This document shows, one piece after another, positions 8,772 to 17,866 of a DNA stretch of 64,000 nt. Numbering within the stretch: position 1 is the first letter of the stretch; every line of letters begins with the position of its first letter. The stretch is taken from the NCBI RefSeq assembly GCF_000020605.1, contig NC_012781.1:310001-374000 (forward strand), written 5' to 3'. The position numbers and the translations under genes are program-made. The DNA is from Agathobacter rectalis ATCC 33656 (GTDB lineage Bacteria > Bacillota > Clostridia > Lachnospirales > Lachnospiraceae). The notes under the pieces are model-generated. The model made no database searches. It was not told where the DNA came from and saw only the letters and a program-made list of their open reading frames with translations.

Positions 8772-10994
8772 ATGAAGCTAAGTGATTTATTACAATTTGA
8801 TAACATAATTGTGCAATGTCATGATAATCCGGACGCAGATGCACTGGCAAGCGGCTTTGGAGTCTATGAATATCTGAGGATGAATGGAAAAAGTCCCAGA
8901 CTTGTATACGGAGGCAGGAATATCATACACAAGAGCAATCTGGTGCTTATGGTAGACAGTCTTGGCATACCGATAGAGCATGTGGATTTTTTAGACAATC
9001 CGCAGCTGCTTGTGACTGTCGATTGTCAGTACGGTGGTGGGAATGTCACATTTTTCAAGGCAGAAAATGTAGCTGTCATAGATCACCACAGAGTATCGGG
9101 AGAGCTTCCTGCTATGAACCGTGTCATGAGCTATATGGGCTCATGTGCGACAATTGTGTGGGATATGCTGCGTGAGGAGGGCGTAGAGATAAATCGAAAC
9201 CTGGCAACAGCACTGTATTATGGACTTTACACCGACACCGGAGAATTTACCGAGATAACACATTCGCTTGATAGGGACCTGCGCGATGAGGCGGATTTTG
9301 ACAACACTATAGTGGCCAAATTCCGAAATGCCAACATGTCACTTGAGGAGCTGGACATAGCCGCAACAGCATTGCTGGGGCGCGATTATATAGAGGAATA
9401 TCGTCTGGCGATCGTAAAGGCAGGGGCATGTGACCCGAATGTACTCGGCATCATAAGCGATTTTGTGCTGGAGGTGGATGCTATTGACATATGTATGGTA
9501 TTTTCAGTGATTAAGAATGGAGTGAAGCTTTCGTTTAGAAGCTGTATAAAAGAGGTGAGCGCAAGCGAAATGGCGCAGGAAGTGTGCAGGGACATAGGCT
9601 CAGGCGGAGGGCATTATTACAAGGCCGGTGGATTTATTCCGATGGATCTGCTGATAGACAGCTATAATGTCTACTGCAAAGAAAAAGACGTGACACCAAG
9701 ATTTCAGTACAGCAGCGATGGTACACACAAACGTCCTTCGGATTCTGCAATCAAATCATTATTGGAAGAGAGGATTTTTGATTATTTAAACGATACAAAG
9801 ATAATTTACGGAGAAGATTTTGATACGAGTGGCTTCAAAAAAGTGGATTATAAAAAACGCCCGATACCGATGGGATGTATCATTGCAAAGGATATACTGC
9901 CTGTGGGCTGCTGCATGGGAGTGCGGACAGCTAAGGGGGATATCTCCACACCGGTTAGTGAAGATACGGTAGTCATAATAGGAGAAGACGGCAGTGTACG
10001 GATTTTAAATCTGGACAGGCTGAACAAAAGCTTCAGGATATACAAGGACTGGCGGTTTACTGTGAAACAGACAGATTATGTCCCGAAGTTCAAGAATAAG
10101 GATACGGAGACTATAGTGGATGGAATGGCACATGCCAGAGTGTGCATACCTGTTGAGGAGGATTTTTCAAGAGCATTTGTGCTAAAGCACAAGGTAAAGC
10201 TATTTAAGAATAAGGATGACAGCAGTTATATATCAGGCAGACCTGGAGATATTATGGTTCTGCCAAATGATGACAGGAATGAGGCATATATGATAAGCAA
10301 GACAGAATTTGAAAAGACACATATAGCAAAGGGTGAGGAGGAAAACCGTAAAAAAGCGGTCGTTTTCGACCTTGATGGAACACTTCTCTATACACTTGAG
10401 GATTTAAAAAATGCAACAAACTATGCATTAAAACAAAATGGCATGCCGGAGCGTACACTCGACGAGGTGCGCAGATTTGTGGGAAACGGTGTAAAGCTTC
10501 TGATGGAGCGCGCAGTGCCACAGGGGGCAGACAATCCAAAGTTTGAAAAGACATTTTCGGATTTCAAGGAATATTATGAGGCTCATTGCAATGACAATAC
10601 AGCACCTTATGATGGAATCATGGAGCTTTTAAAGGAGCTTAAATTAAACGGCATAAAGCTTGCTATTGTTTCAAACAAGCTTGACCCGGCGGTAAAGGAG
10701 CTCAATCAGCTTTATTTCAAGGAGTATATGACATCGGCAGTCGGCGAGATGGAGGAAGAGGGTATACGCAAAAAGCCGGCACCTGATATGGTGCAGAAGG
10801 CACTTAAAGAGCTTCAGGTGAGTGCAGATGAAGCAATCTATGTGGGGGACTCCGATGTGGATATCGCCACAGCGAAAAACTCAGGTCTGGAGTGCGTATC
10901 TGTCACATGGGGCTTCAGGGACGTAGAGTTTTTGAAGGAGCATGGTGCAACAAATCTGATAGATGAACCGGTCGAATTGTTAAATTACGTATAA
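8772..10994 (+). CDS. fused DHH phosphoesterase / PGDYG-like / HAD phosphatase protein
   Basis: 740 residues in one frame with three parts. Residues 1-310 are a DHH-DHHA1 unit as in NrnA-type oligonucleotide/pAp phosphatases: 'HDNPDADA' at 17-24, D84, 'DHH' at 104-106, 'GGGHYYKAGG' at 278-287. Residues 360-520 contain two segments like PGDYG domains, the second with 'RPGDIMVLPND' at 490-500. Residues 528-740 are a HAD hydrolase of the phosphoglycolate phosphatase type: nucleophile D533 in 'DLDGT', 'SNK' motif II, 'KPAPD', 'GDSDVD' motif IV. It likely combines nucleotide-fragment breakdown with phosphate-ester repair. The substrate is not predictable. Confidence 0.85.
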   Translation: MKLSDLLQFDNIIVQCHDNPDADALASGFGVYEYLRMNGKSPRLVYGGRNIIHKSNLVLMVDSLGIPIEHVDFLDNPQLLVTVDCQYGGGNVTFFKAENVAVIDHHRVSGELPAMNRVMSYMGSCATIVWDMLREEGVEINRNLATALYYGLYTDTGEFTEITHSLDRDLRDEADFDNTIVAKFRNANMSLEELDIAATALLGRDYIEEYRLAIVKAGACDPNVLGIISDFVLEVDAIDICMVFSVIKNGVKLSFRSCIKEVSASEMAQEVCRDIGSGGGHYYKAGGFIPMDLLIDSYNVYCKEKDVTPRFQYSSDGTHKRPSDSAIKSLLEERIFDYLNDTKIIYGEDFDTSGFKKVDYKKRPIPMGCIIAKDILPVGCCMGVRTAKGDISTPVSEDTVVIIGEDGSVRILNLDRLNKSFRIYKDWRFTVKQTDYVPKFKNKDTETIVDGMAHARVCIPVEEDFSRAFVLKHKVKLFKNKDDSSYISGRPGDIMVLPNDDRNEAYMISKTEFEKTHIAKGEEENRKKAVVFDLDGTLLYTLEDLKNATNYALKQNGMPERTLDEVRRFVGNGVKLLMERAVPQGADNPKFEKTFSDFKEYYEAHCNDNTAPYDGIMELLKELKLNGIKLAIVSNKLDPAVKELNQLYFKEYMTSAVGEMEEEGIRKKPAPDMVQKALKELQVSADEAIYVGDSDVDIATAKNSGLECVSVTWGFRDVEFLKEHGATNLIDEPVELLNYV

Positions 10995-11012
10995 TCAGGA
11001 GAACTTTGATTT

Positions 11013-13034
11013 ATGCTTTCAGAAAAGGGATTATTGATAATTGAAAAGCTGGCAGAGCACAACAATGAGCTTGTCACATCAAAGGCTCTTGCTGCGTCCA
11101 CAGGTATGTCGGAGCGAAGTGTGAAGACATATCTGAAGGAGGTGGCTGATTTTTGTGAGCAAAACTCTATGACGCTCGACAGAAAGCCGGGCAAAGGCAT
11201 GAAGCCGTGCTTTAGCGATGCGCAGATAGGAAAGATTCTGGATGTGGCAGGGCGGAAATCGGCAGCAGTATCGCAGAAGAAGAGACAGAACTACATATCG
11301 TATATTCTGCTAAGTGGCTGGGATACATACACGTATGCGCTTTTTTCGGAGGAGTTAAACGTCAGCAAAAATGTCATCATGGATGATATAAATGAGCTTG
11401 ACGCAGAGCTTCTGCTCTTTGGCATTAAGGTGCACAGAACGGCGGGTTACGGAATATATGCGACAGGCAGTGAGCTTGATATCAGAAAAGCCATGAGGCA
11501 TTTCTGCAGGTATCCAATCAGTGATAAGCAGGTTATCAAGACCGATGACCACAGGCTTTCAAGACGCGCGGCCGAGGTGATAGCCAATAATTTCAGAAGC
11601 GTAAATCTGTCGATGGCAGTTGACATGATACATCATGTGGAGAGACGCTTTGATATCATCTTTACGGATTACACATTTCAGATGCTGGCAGAGTATATAG
11701 CCATTGCACTTTTCAGGGTGGATGTGGAGAAGGAACTGAAAACGGATGAGTTAGATCTGTCGAACCGAATATGTGATGCTGCAAGTGATGGGGATGCGGG
11801 CACCGAAACAGAGCAGCAGGTACAGAAAAATGGATTCGTAATGATAGAGCATGAGAACATGGCAAAGGAGGCAGCAGGCTTTCTGGAAAGACATCACGGC
11901 ATCAGCCTCTCACAGCCTGAAATCATGTATCTGGCAATGCTTTTTTCCTGTGCCGAGGGACAAAACCGCGTTGTCATGTCCTGTGAGGAGGCGCTTAGCA
12001 TAGAGGATGAGATGATAGTGTATCTGTCAAATCTTCTCGCTGCCAATCTGATTGAAAATGAGCTTCTACGTGAGAGCATGCGTAGCTTTTTACCGGGCTC
12101 CATTGCGAGGACTCATTTTGGCATAGAGATAGACAATCCGTTTCTTTCCGATATCACACAATCGTATGCCAGTCTCTTTACGGTATGTTTTACAGTATCG
12201 AGATACTACGAAAAGTACACAGGCGCCATGCCGAGCGAGAATGAGATAGCTTTTATTGCCTTGCAGGTGGGCGGAGCCCTGCACAGAAATCCTATGACAG
12301 TGCGCGCAGTGTTAATCGGTGCAGCAGGCTATGCGACCGGCAGCATAATAGCGGGCAAAATAGAAAACAGAGTGCCGGATGTAAGGATAGTAAGCATTTT
12401 GTCGTCAGACCGCATAGAGCATATTGACGAGTATGACTGCGACCTCATACTCTCGACCATAGACACACGGGCAGATATCCACAAGGATATGAGATTTCTG
12501 TATGTTTCTCCACTAATCAGTGCGCAGGATGAGAAAAATATCAGAAACAAGTGCTTTGAGCTCATGACCGGCCAGAGCGCGGAGGTCAGCGAGTTTTCAC
12601 AGATGCTGTCGGAGGAATTTATCATATTTGAGAAAAAGGCGAAAAACCGCAAGGATGTTTTAAAGCGCGCGTGCCAGCTTCTCATAAACAAAGGAATAGT
12701 GCAGAGCGAGTTTGCGAGGGATGTACTGGAGCGTGAGAAGGTGGAGGCAACCGCTGTGGGCTGCAATATAGCCATACCGCACGGAAAGCCTGAGCATGTA
12801 AACCGCTGCCAGATACTTGTTATACGTCTCGACAAGCCGATAGAGTGGGGCGAGAGGATGGCAGACATGATATTTCTGCTTGCGATAAACTTTGACAGTG
12901 TCAACACGACAAAGGCATTTTTCCATGATTTCACAAAGCTTCTGAATGAAAATGGAGCGACTGACAGGCTCAGGGAGGCTGCTTCACCTCATGAGCTTTG
13001 TGCAGCTATCCGGAAAGAGCTGGGGTGGAACTGA
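11013..13034 (+). CDS. PRD-containing transcriptional regulator with EIIB-like and EIIA domains
   Basis: 673 residues in the MtlR/ManR/LicR style. An N-terminal helix-turn-helix ('TSKALAASTGMSERSVKTYL', 22-41) and a second DNA-binding segment to about 165 precede two PTS regulation domains (about 185-300 and 330-425, with H368). An EIIB-like fold follows (430-515) in which the usual phosphocysteine is replaced: the loop reads 'IGAAGYATGS'. The C-terminal EIIA domain (about 545-673) keeps the active histidine H590 in 'GCNIAIPHG'. Such proteins sense PTS phosphorylation and control carbohydrate genes. Adjacent ptsH and ptsI suggest it may regulate the general PTS genes. It starts 18 bases after the preceding gene. 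Confidence 0.88.
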   Translation: MLSEKGLLIIEKLAEHNNELVTSKALAASTGMSERSVKTYLKEVADFCEQNSMTLDRKPGKGMKPCFSDAQIGKILDVAGRKSAAVSQKKRQNYISYILLSGWDTYTYALFSEELNVSKNVIMDDINELDAELLLFGIKVHRTAGYGIYATGSELDIRKAMRHFCRYPISDKQVIKTDDHRLSRRAAEVIANNFRSVNLSMAVDMIHHVERRFDIIFTDYTFQMLAEYIAIALFRVDVEKELKTDELDLSNRICDAASDGDAGTETEQQVQKNGFVMIEHENMAKEAAGFLERHHGISLSQPEIMYLAMLFSCAEGQNRVVMSCEEALSIEDEMIVYLSNLLAANLIENELLRESMRSFLPGSIARTHFGIEIDNPFLSDITQSYASLFTVCFTVSRYYEKYTGAMPSENEIAFIALQVGGALHRNPMTVRAVLIGAAGYATGSIIAGKIENRVPDVRIVSILSSDRIEHIDEYDCDLILSTIDTRADIHKDMRFLYVSPLISAQDEKNIRNKCFELMTGQSAEVSEFSQMLSEEFIIFEKKAKNRKDVLKRACQLLINKGIVQSEFARDVLEREKVEATAVGCNIAIPHGKPEHVNRCQILVIRLDKPIEWGERMADMIFLLAINFDSVNTTKAFFHDFTKLLNENGATDRLREAASPHELCAAIRKELGWN

Positions 13035-13049
13035 ATATCACATTAATAC

Positions 13050-13077
13050 AAAATTGCACCAGAGATGGTGCAATTTT
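13050..13077 (+). terminator. terminator after the PRD regulator
   Basis: Stem 'aaaattgcacc' / 'ggtgcaatttt' with a short loop, starting 16 bases after the stop codon. Confidence 0.75.
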
Positions 13078-13244
13078 GCATTTTGGGGAATATTGAAAAA
13101 ACTCATACCGCACAGTACAATAAAACCATAGAAAGCAACGGACATATGACAGGCTGATGAATAGCAGAGGGCGATACAGTTAATCATATGTGTGAGCGAA
13201 ATAAACAAACAAACCAATAATTTTAAATTCAGGAGGACAAAACT

Positions 13245-13508
13245 ATGGTAAGCAAGACAATGGTAGTAAAAGCAGCAGAGGGACTTCACATGAGACCTGC
13301 AGGAGTTATCGCAAGAGAGGCAGGCAAGTTTGATTCAGACGTAACAATCGTATTCGGCGACAAGAGAATCAACGCAAAGAGCCTTGTAAACATCATCGCA
13401 GCATGCATCAAGAAGGATGCAGAGATTACATTCGAGTGTGAGGGAGCTGACGAGGAAGCAGCACTTGCAAAGATGGAAGAGCTCGAGGCAGACAACTTCG
13501 GAGATTAA
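13245..13508 (+). CDS. ptsH: phosphocarrier protein HPr
   Basis: An 87-residue cytoplasmic phosphocarrier that takes phosphate from enzyme I and passes it to sugar-specific EIIA proteins. 'GLHMRPAG' gives the phospho-histidine H15, and 'NAKSLVNI' gives S46, the HPr kinase target of Gram-positive carbon catabolite control. 'aggagg' lies eight bases before the ATG. ptsI follows after 30 bases, forming the usual ptsHI operon. Confidence 0.97.
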   Translation: MVSKTMVVKAAEGLHMRPAGVIAREAGKFDSDVTIVFGDKRINAKSLVNIIAACIKKDAEITFECEGADEEAALAKMEELEADNFGD

Positions 13509-13538
13509 TCAACCAGCAAAGTCAATCGGAGGTGTGAT

Positions 13539-15239
13539 ATGTACAAAGGAATCGCCGGCTCAGAAGGAATCGGAATCGGAAATGTGGTCATTATCGAAGA
13601 GCATGAGATAGTGATTGAGAATAAGAAAATTACAGATACAGACGCTGAAATCGCACGTCTCCAGGGAGCCATTGAGAAATTTGTAAATGATACAAACGCC
13701 ATGGCAGACAGAATGGAAAAGACAGTCGGAGCAAAGGATGCGGATATCCTTCGCGGACATATCCAGATGCTTCAGGATCCGACCATAGAGGAGCAGATTA
13801 CAGCGCTCATAGTAAGTGAGAAAATCACGGCAGAGAAGGCGCTCGACCAGGTGCTTGAGCAGACAGCAGAGATATTTGCACAGATACCTGATGAGCTTTT
13901 GCAGCAGAGAGCAACAGATTTCAGGGATATCAAAGCCAGAATCCTTAAGATTCTGCTTGGAATCGAGGACTATGATATCTCAGCAGCTCCGGCAGGCACA
14001 GTGCTCGTGGCACATGACCTGACACCATCCATGACAGCAGGTATCGTGGCAGAGAATATCGCAGGAATACTCACAGAGGTGGGCGGCAGAACCTCCCACT
14101 CAGCAATACTTGCAAGAGCAATGGAAATCCCGGCAGTTCTCAGTATTGATGGAATCTGCACAGCTGTCAAAAATGGTGACAGAGTGGTACTCAACGGAAC
14201 AAGCGGAGAGGCAATCGTAAACCCTGACGCTGAGACAGAGCAGAAATTCGCTGGGTTGCTTGAGGAATACAAAAAAGAGAAAGAGCTCTTAAAGAAATTT
14301 GCGGGTGTGCCGACAGTATCAGCAGACGGCACAAAGGTAGAGCTTGTATGCAATATCGGAAAGCCTGAGGACGCAAAGAAAGCTGTAGAGTGTGACGGAG
14401 AGGGAATAGGACTTTTCCGTACAGAGTTCCTTTTCATGGACAGAGACACAATTCCTACAGAGGAAGAGCAGTTTGAGGCATACAAATCAGTAGCAGAGAC
14501 AATGAAGGGCAAGCCTGTCATTATCCGTACACTCGATATCGGAGGTGACAAGGAAATCCCATATCTGGGTCTTGAGAAAGAGGACAACCCATTCCTAGGC
14601 TACAGAGCTATCAGATTCTGTCTCCAGAGAACAGACATCTACAATACACAGCTTCGTGCACTTGTTAGAGCCAGTGCATTCGGCAGGATAAAGATAATGG
14701 TTCCGCTTGTGACATGCGTAGATGAGCTTCGCAGTGTAAAAGCAATGGTAGCTGACATCATGAAAGAGCTTGATGCAGAGGGCATTGCATACAACAAGAA
14801 CCTCGAAATTGGTATCATGATGGAGACACCGGCAGCCTGCATGATGGCAGATGTGCTTGCAAAAGAGGCAGCCTTCTTCAGTATCGGAACAAACGACCTG
14901 ACAGGCTACACAATGGCAGTAGACCGTGGAAACTCAAAGGTAGCATACCTTTATTCAGCCTTCAATCCGGCAGTGCTTCGCGCAATCAAGCGTATCATCG
15001 AGTGCGGTAAGAAAGAGGGAATCATGGTAGGCATGTGTGGAGAGGCAGCAGCAGATCCAAAGCTCATTCCGCTGTTACTCGCATTCGGACTTGATGAGTT
15101 CTCAGTGAGTGCCACAAGTGTGCTCAAGACCAGAAAGACCATCGCAGACAGCAGCATGGCAGAATGCAAGGCATTGGCAGACAAGGTAATGGCATGCGCT
15201 ACAGAGGCAGAGGTACAGGCAGTGCTTGCACAGCAGTAG
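13539..15239 (+). CDS. ptsI: phosphoenolpyruvate-protein phosphotransferase (PTS enzyme I)
   Basis: A 566-residue cytoplasmic enzyme that transfers phosphate from PEP to HPr. The phospho-histidine is H187 in 'GGRTSHSAILARA'. The PEP-binding domain shows 'GIGLFRTEFLFM', 'RTLDIGGDK', 'GIMMETPAA' and 'GMCGEAAAD' with the catalytic cysteine. Length is normal. It is preceded by 'ggaggtg' and transcribed with ptsH. Confidence 0.97.
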   Translation: MYKGIAGSEGIGIGNVVIIEEHEIVIENKKITDTDAEIARLQGAIEKFVNDTNAMADRMEKTVGAKDADILRGHIQMLQDPTIEEQITALIVSEKITAEKALDQVLEQTAEIFAQIPDELLQQRATDFRDIKARILKILLGIEDYDISAAPAGTVLVAHDLTPSMTAGIVAENIAGILTEVGGRTSHSAILARAMEIPAVLSIDGICTAVKNGDRVVLNGTSGEAIVNPDAETEQKFAGLLEEYKKEKELLKKFAGVPTVSADGTKVELVCNIGKPEDAKKAVECDGEGIGLFRTEFLFMDRDTIPTEEEQFEAYKSVAETMKGKPVIIRTLDIGGDKEIPYLGLEKEDNPFLGYRAIRFCLQRTDIYNTQLRALVRASAFGRIKIMVPLVTCVDELRSVKAMVADIMKELDAEGIAYNKNLEIGIMMETPAACMMADVLAKEAAFFSIGTNDLTGYTMAVDRGNSKVAYLYSAFNPAVLRAIKRIIECGKKEGIMVGMCGEAAADPKLIPLLLAFGLDEFSVSATSVLKTRKTIADSSMAECKALADKVMACATEAEVQAVLAQQ

Positions 15240-15324
15240 ATGCTAAATTTAAACAAGTATAAAAGTTAGTAAAAAAGTATAAATAAGAGTAAAATATAAA
15301 AGTATAACATTGAAATTTATTATA

Positions 15325-15366
15325 AAGACGGCTGAACCGGTGGGGACCGGGACGGCCGTCTTTTTT
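15325..15366 (+). terminator. ptsHI terminator
   Basis: Stem 'aagacggc...gccgtctt', with an inner 'ccgg...ccgg' pair, followed by six T. Confidence 0.85.
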
Positions 15367-15495
15367 GTGTATACGAAATGAAAGATAAATATTTAGTTAT
15401 TTACGATTTAGTTATTTATGATTAACTAAATTACGATTGACTAAACCATATATAAGTAATAAAATATTGTGTATAGAAATGGAGGGAGAAGAGCT

Positions 15496-16911
15496 ATGTT
15501 TATAGGAAGAGAAAAAGAGCTTGCAACTTTAAACGGATTATATAATTCGGATAAATTTGAATTCGCAGTAATCTACGGCAGACGAAGAGTGGGGAAGACA
15601 GCTCTCATAAGCCATTTTATACAGGATAAAAAAGCAATATATTTTATGGGAGTAGAGAGCAACGAAAAGCAGAATCTGGAGAACTTTAGTCAGGCAATCA
15701 TGGAATATGCTTCAGGAATAATGCCGGGGACTTCATTTGTGTCATTTCAGGCTGCAATAGAATATGTATTTAAATTATGTGAAAATGAAAGACTGGTGCT
15801 TGTCATAGATGAGTATCCATATGTGGCAAAAGCTTCGAAAAGCATGGCTTCAACCTTGCAGATGCTTATTGATAAAAATAAAGATAATTCTAAAATGATG
15901 CTTATTTTATGTGGCTCATCTATGTCTTACATGGAAGATAATGTGCTGGCGTATAAGGCACCTTTGTATGGCAGAAGAACTGCCCAGATGAAAATACTTC
16001 CGTTTGATTTTGAGGATAGCTGCAAATATTTCAACGGATTTTCAGCAGAGGATATGGCTCTGATATATGGTATTGTTGGTGGTACTCCGCAATATCTTTT
16101 ACAGATGAATGACAGCATGAGTGTAGAGGATAATATAAAAAATGTGTTCCTCAACCCAGCATCGGCAATATTTGAGGAACCTGAAAATCTGTTAAAGCAG
16201 GAAGTCCGTGAACCTGCTGTATATAATGCAATAATAACAGCAGTAGCAACAGGCAGCTCCCGTATGTCGGAAATCGCAACCAAGATAGGCGAAACGACAA
16301 GTGTATGCTCACAGTATATGAAAAATCTGATTAATCTTGGCTTAATACGGAAAGAAACTCCATATGGCGAAAAGGAGTCCAGAAAATCAATATATGCAAT
16401 AGCTGATAATATGTTTAGATTCTGGTATCGGTTTATACCTGATAATAATTCTATCATTAGCAGAGGTGCAACAGAACTTGCGTATAAAAGAATTGCTCCA
16501 AATCTGTCAGATTATATGGGCAGGATATTTGAAGAAATATGTATGCAGTATATGTGGAAATTGCTGCTTGATGGGGAATCACCTGTGGAATTTAGCAATC
16601 TTGGACGATGGTGGGGAACAGATCCACAAGAGAGAATACAGACAGAAATTGATATAATGGGTGATCAGGATAAAAGCACTGTATTGTTTGGAGAATGTAA
16701 GTGGATAAATGAAAATGTGGATGTAAAAGTGCTCGAAAAGCTGAAAAAGAGAAGCAGATTATTTAGATATGAGAATGTCCATTTATTTTTATTCGCAAAA
16801 AAAGGATTTACCCAAGGGTGTATTGAGGAAGCCGGAAAAATGGGAAATGTGTCGCTGGTGACATATGATCAGATATATAGGTATTTAAATAATATAGATT
16901 TATCACAATAG
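15496..16911 (+). CDS. AAA ATPase with C-terminal DUF234/PD-(D/E)XK-like domain
   Basis: 471 residues from the ATG at 15496, chosen over 15469 because 'ggagggag' lies nine bases ahead. The N-terminal STAND-like ATPase has Walker A 'GRRRVGKTA' (28-36) and Walker B 'LVIDEYPYV' (D105, E106). A winged-helix segment follows near 240-300 ('SRMSEIATKIGETTS'). The C-terminus carries 'EIDIMG...LFGECKW', the E-D-ExK arrangement of a restriction-endonuclease fold. The family is widespread in archaea and anaerobes and its role is poorly known; a defence role is possible but unproven. A truncated gene abuts its stop codon. Confidence 0.8.
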   Translation: MFIGREKELATLNGLYNSDKFEFAVIYGRRRVGKTALISHFIQDKKAIYFMGVESNEKQNLENFSQAIMEYASGIMPGTSFVSFQAAIEYVFKLCENERLVLVIDEYPYVAKASKSMASTLQMLIDKNKDNSKMMLILCGSSMSYMEDNVLAYKAPLYGRRTAQMKILPFDFEDSCKYFNGFSAEDMALIYGIVGGTPQYLLQMNDSMSVEDNIKNVFLNPASAIFEEPENLLKQEVREPAVYNAIITAVATGSSRMSEIATKIGETTSVCSQYMKNLINLGLIRKETPYGEKESRKSIYAIADNMFRFWYRFIPDNNSIISRGATELAYKRIAPNLSDYMGRIFEEICMQYMWKLLLDGESPVEFSNLGRWWGTDPQERIQTEIDIMGDQDKSTVLFGECKWINENVDVKVLEKLKKRSRLFRYENVHLFLFAKKGFTQGCIEEAGKMGNVSLVTYDQIYRYLNNIDLSQ

Positions 16912-17294
16912 TTAAGTCAACACAATGGACTGGAAATCATTATGTTTCAGGACAATCAACAAAAAGTACTTATCTAAAAAATGGAGATATGTTATACTAT
17001 AGTGAGTCAGGTGGATCTACATATTCATTATCTGTAGGAGTTGCATATGGAATAGGTTCTGTTTCATTAGGAATACCATTGGGAAAAATTACAACGGGAA
17101 CATTCGGAGCTGCTGTTAAGGCTACAGGAAAAGGTTATTATAAATTGGCACTAAATAAGCAAGTCAAACCAACTGTGATGTTGATACAGTATAGAACAAA
17201 GCAAAATGGAAAATGGTCAAGTTGGGGGAAAGCATCAGTATATAGTAAGAGTTATGAAACCGTAAGGATAAAGCCAACATTGATTAAACAATAG
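16893..17294 (+). pseudogene. 5'-truncated gene for a secreted-type protein
   Basis: The frame is open from 16893 to 17294, but the only internal ATG (16989) lacks a properly spaced ribosome binding site. Protein-like sequence already runs upstream of it ('STQWTGNHYVSGQSTKS', then 'YLKNGD'). The end of the frame codes for a Gly/Ser/Lys-rich, extracellular-looking domain ending 'SKSYETVRIKPT'. The N-terminus and signal peptide are missing, and the coherent part begins right at the ATPase stop. The fragment resembles in style the secreted peptide encoded at 17867. It is best read as a remnant cut by a deletion or insertion. Confidence 0.6.
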
Positions 17295-17308
17295 GGAGAA
17301 GGTAGATA

Positions 17309-17710
17309 ATGAGAAAACGAGTTATTACTTATGTAGTATTTGCTGTTTGCATTTGCGCAATGAGTGTGCTGATTACATATAGCATAATGCAGCAAAAAAA
17401 TAATGTGACGGTGGGACTTTATTATGGAACTTTTGATTTTTCAAAGTATCAAAATGTAGATAGTACAAAAAAATTAGCTATCATACATGATAACGATGAA
17501 AAACAAGGCGAGTATGAGATGGAAATAGAACATACTGATAAGGTGGAAACCGGAACATGGAGTTGGAACGATGATGGTTACATTACTTTATATCAGGATA
17601 ATGATGCTATTGCGAATCTTGTATATGTGGATGGTAAATATCTTTTCTCTGATGCCGATATTGAAATTCAAAAACTTAAAAGGATATCTGAAACGGCAAT
17701 AGTAAAATAA
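17309..17710 (+). CDS. small membrane-anchored extracellular protein, unknown function
   Basis: 133 residues. One membrane segment lies at about 6-28 and behind it a soluble domain rich in Asp, Asn and Tyr ('TGTWSWNDDGYITLYQDND'), so the bulk is probably outside the cell. No lipobox is seen. A good ribosome binding site ('gggagaagg') precedes the ATG. It starts 14 bases after the gene fragment and lies between it and the secreted peptide gene. By position it could be an accessory or immunity protein of the peptide cluster; this is inference only. Confidence 0.65.
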   Translation: MRKRVITYVVFAVCICAMSVLITYSIMQQKNNVTVGLYYGTFDFSKYQNVDSTKKLAIIHDNDEKQGEYEMEIEHTDKVETGTWSWNDDGYITLYQDNDAIANLVYVDGKYLFSDADIEIQKLKRISETAIVK

Positions 17711-17790
17711 TTGAGAGCATAGGTTTCTTTAGATTTCTTTAGAATTATTTATAATTTTTAAATAATTTTTAAGATAATTCTTTATGTGTA

Positions 17791-17847
17791 TATAGTATTG
17801 TAAAACTATAGACGTCTATGACTTTAGTAACTAATATTCATAGTTTT
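17791..17847 (+). promoter_or_regulatory. promoter/operator region of the secreted peptide gene
   Basis: A '-10'-like 'tatagt' at 17791-17796 has no good -35 box. Just downstream are a perfect 12-bp palindrome 'atagacgtctat' (17808-17819) and the arms 'aaaactat' (17802-17809) and 'atagtttt' (17840-17847). A weak -35 beside symmetric sites suits a regulated promoter, possibly controlled by the response regulator encoded at 21682. Confidence 0.5.
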
Positions 17848-17866
17848 AAGAGCAAAGGAGAAGCCT

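Noticed and set aside
15469..15495. An upstream ATG extending the DUF234 ATPase by nine residues
   Set aside because: No ribosome binding site precedes it, whereas ATG 15496 has a strong one.
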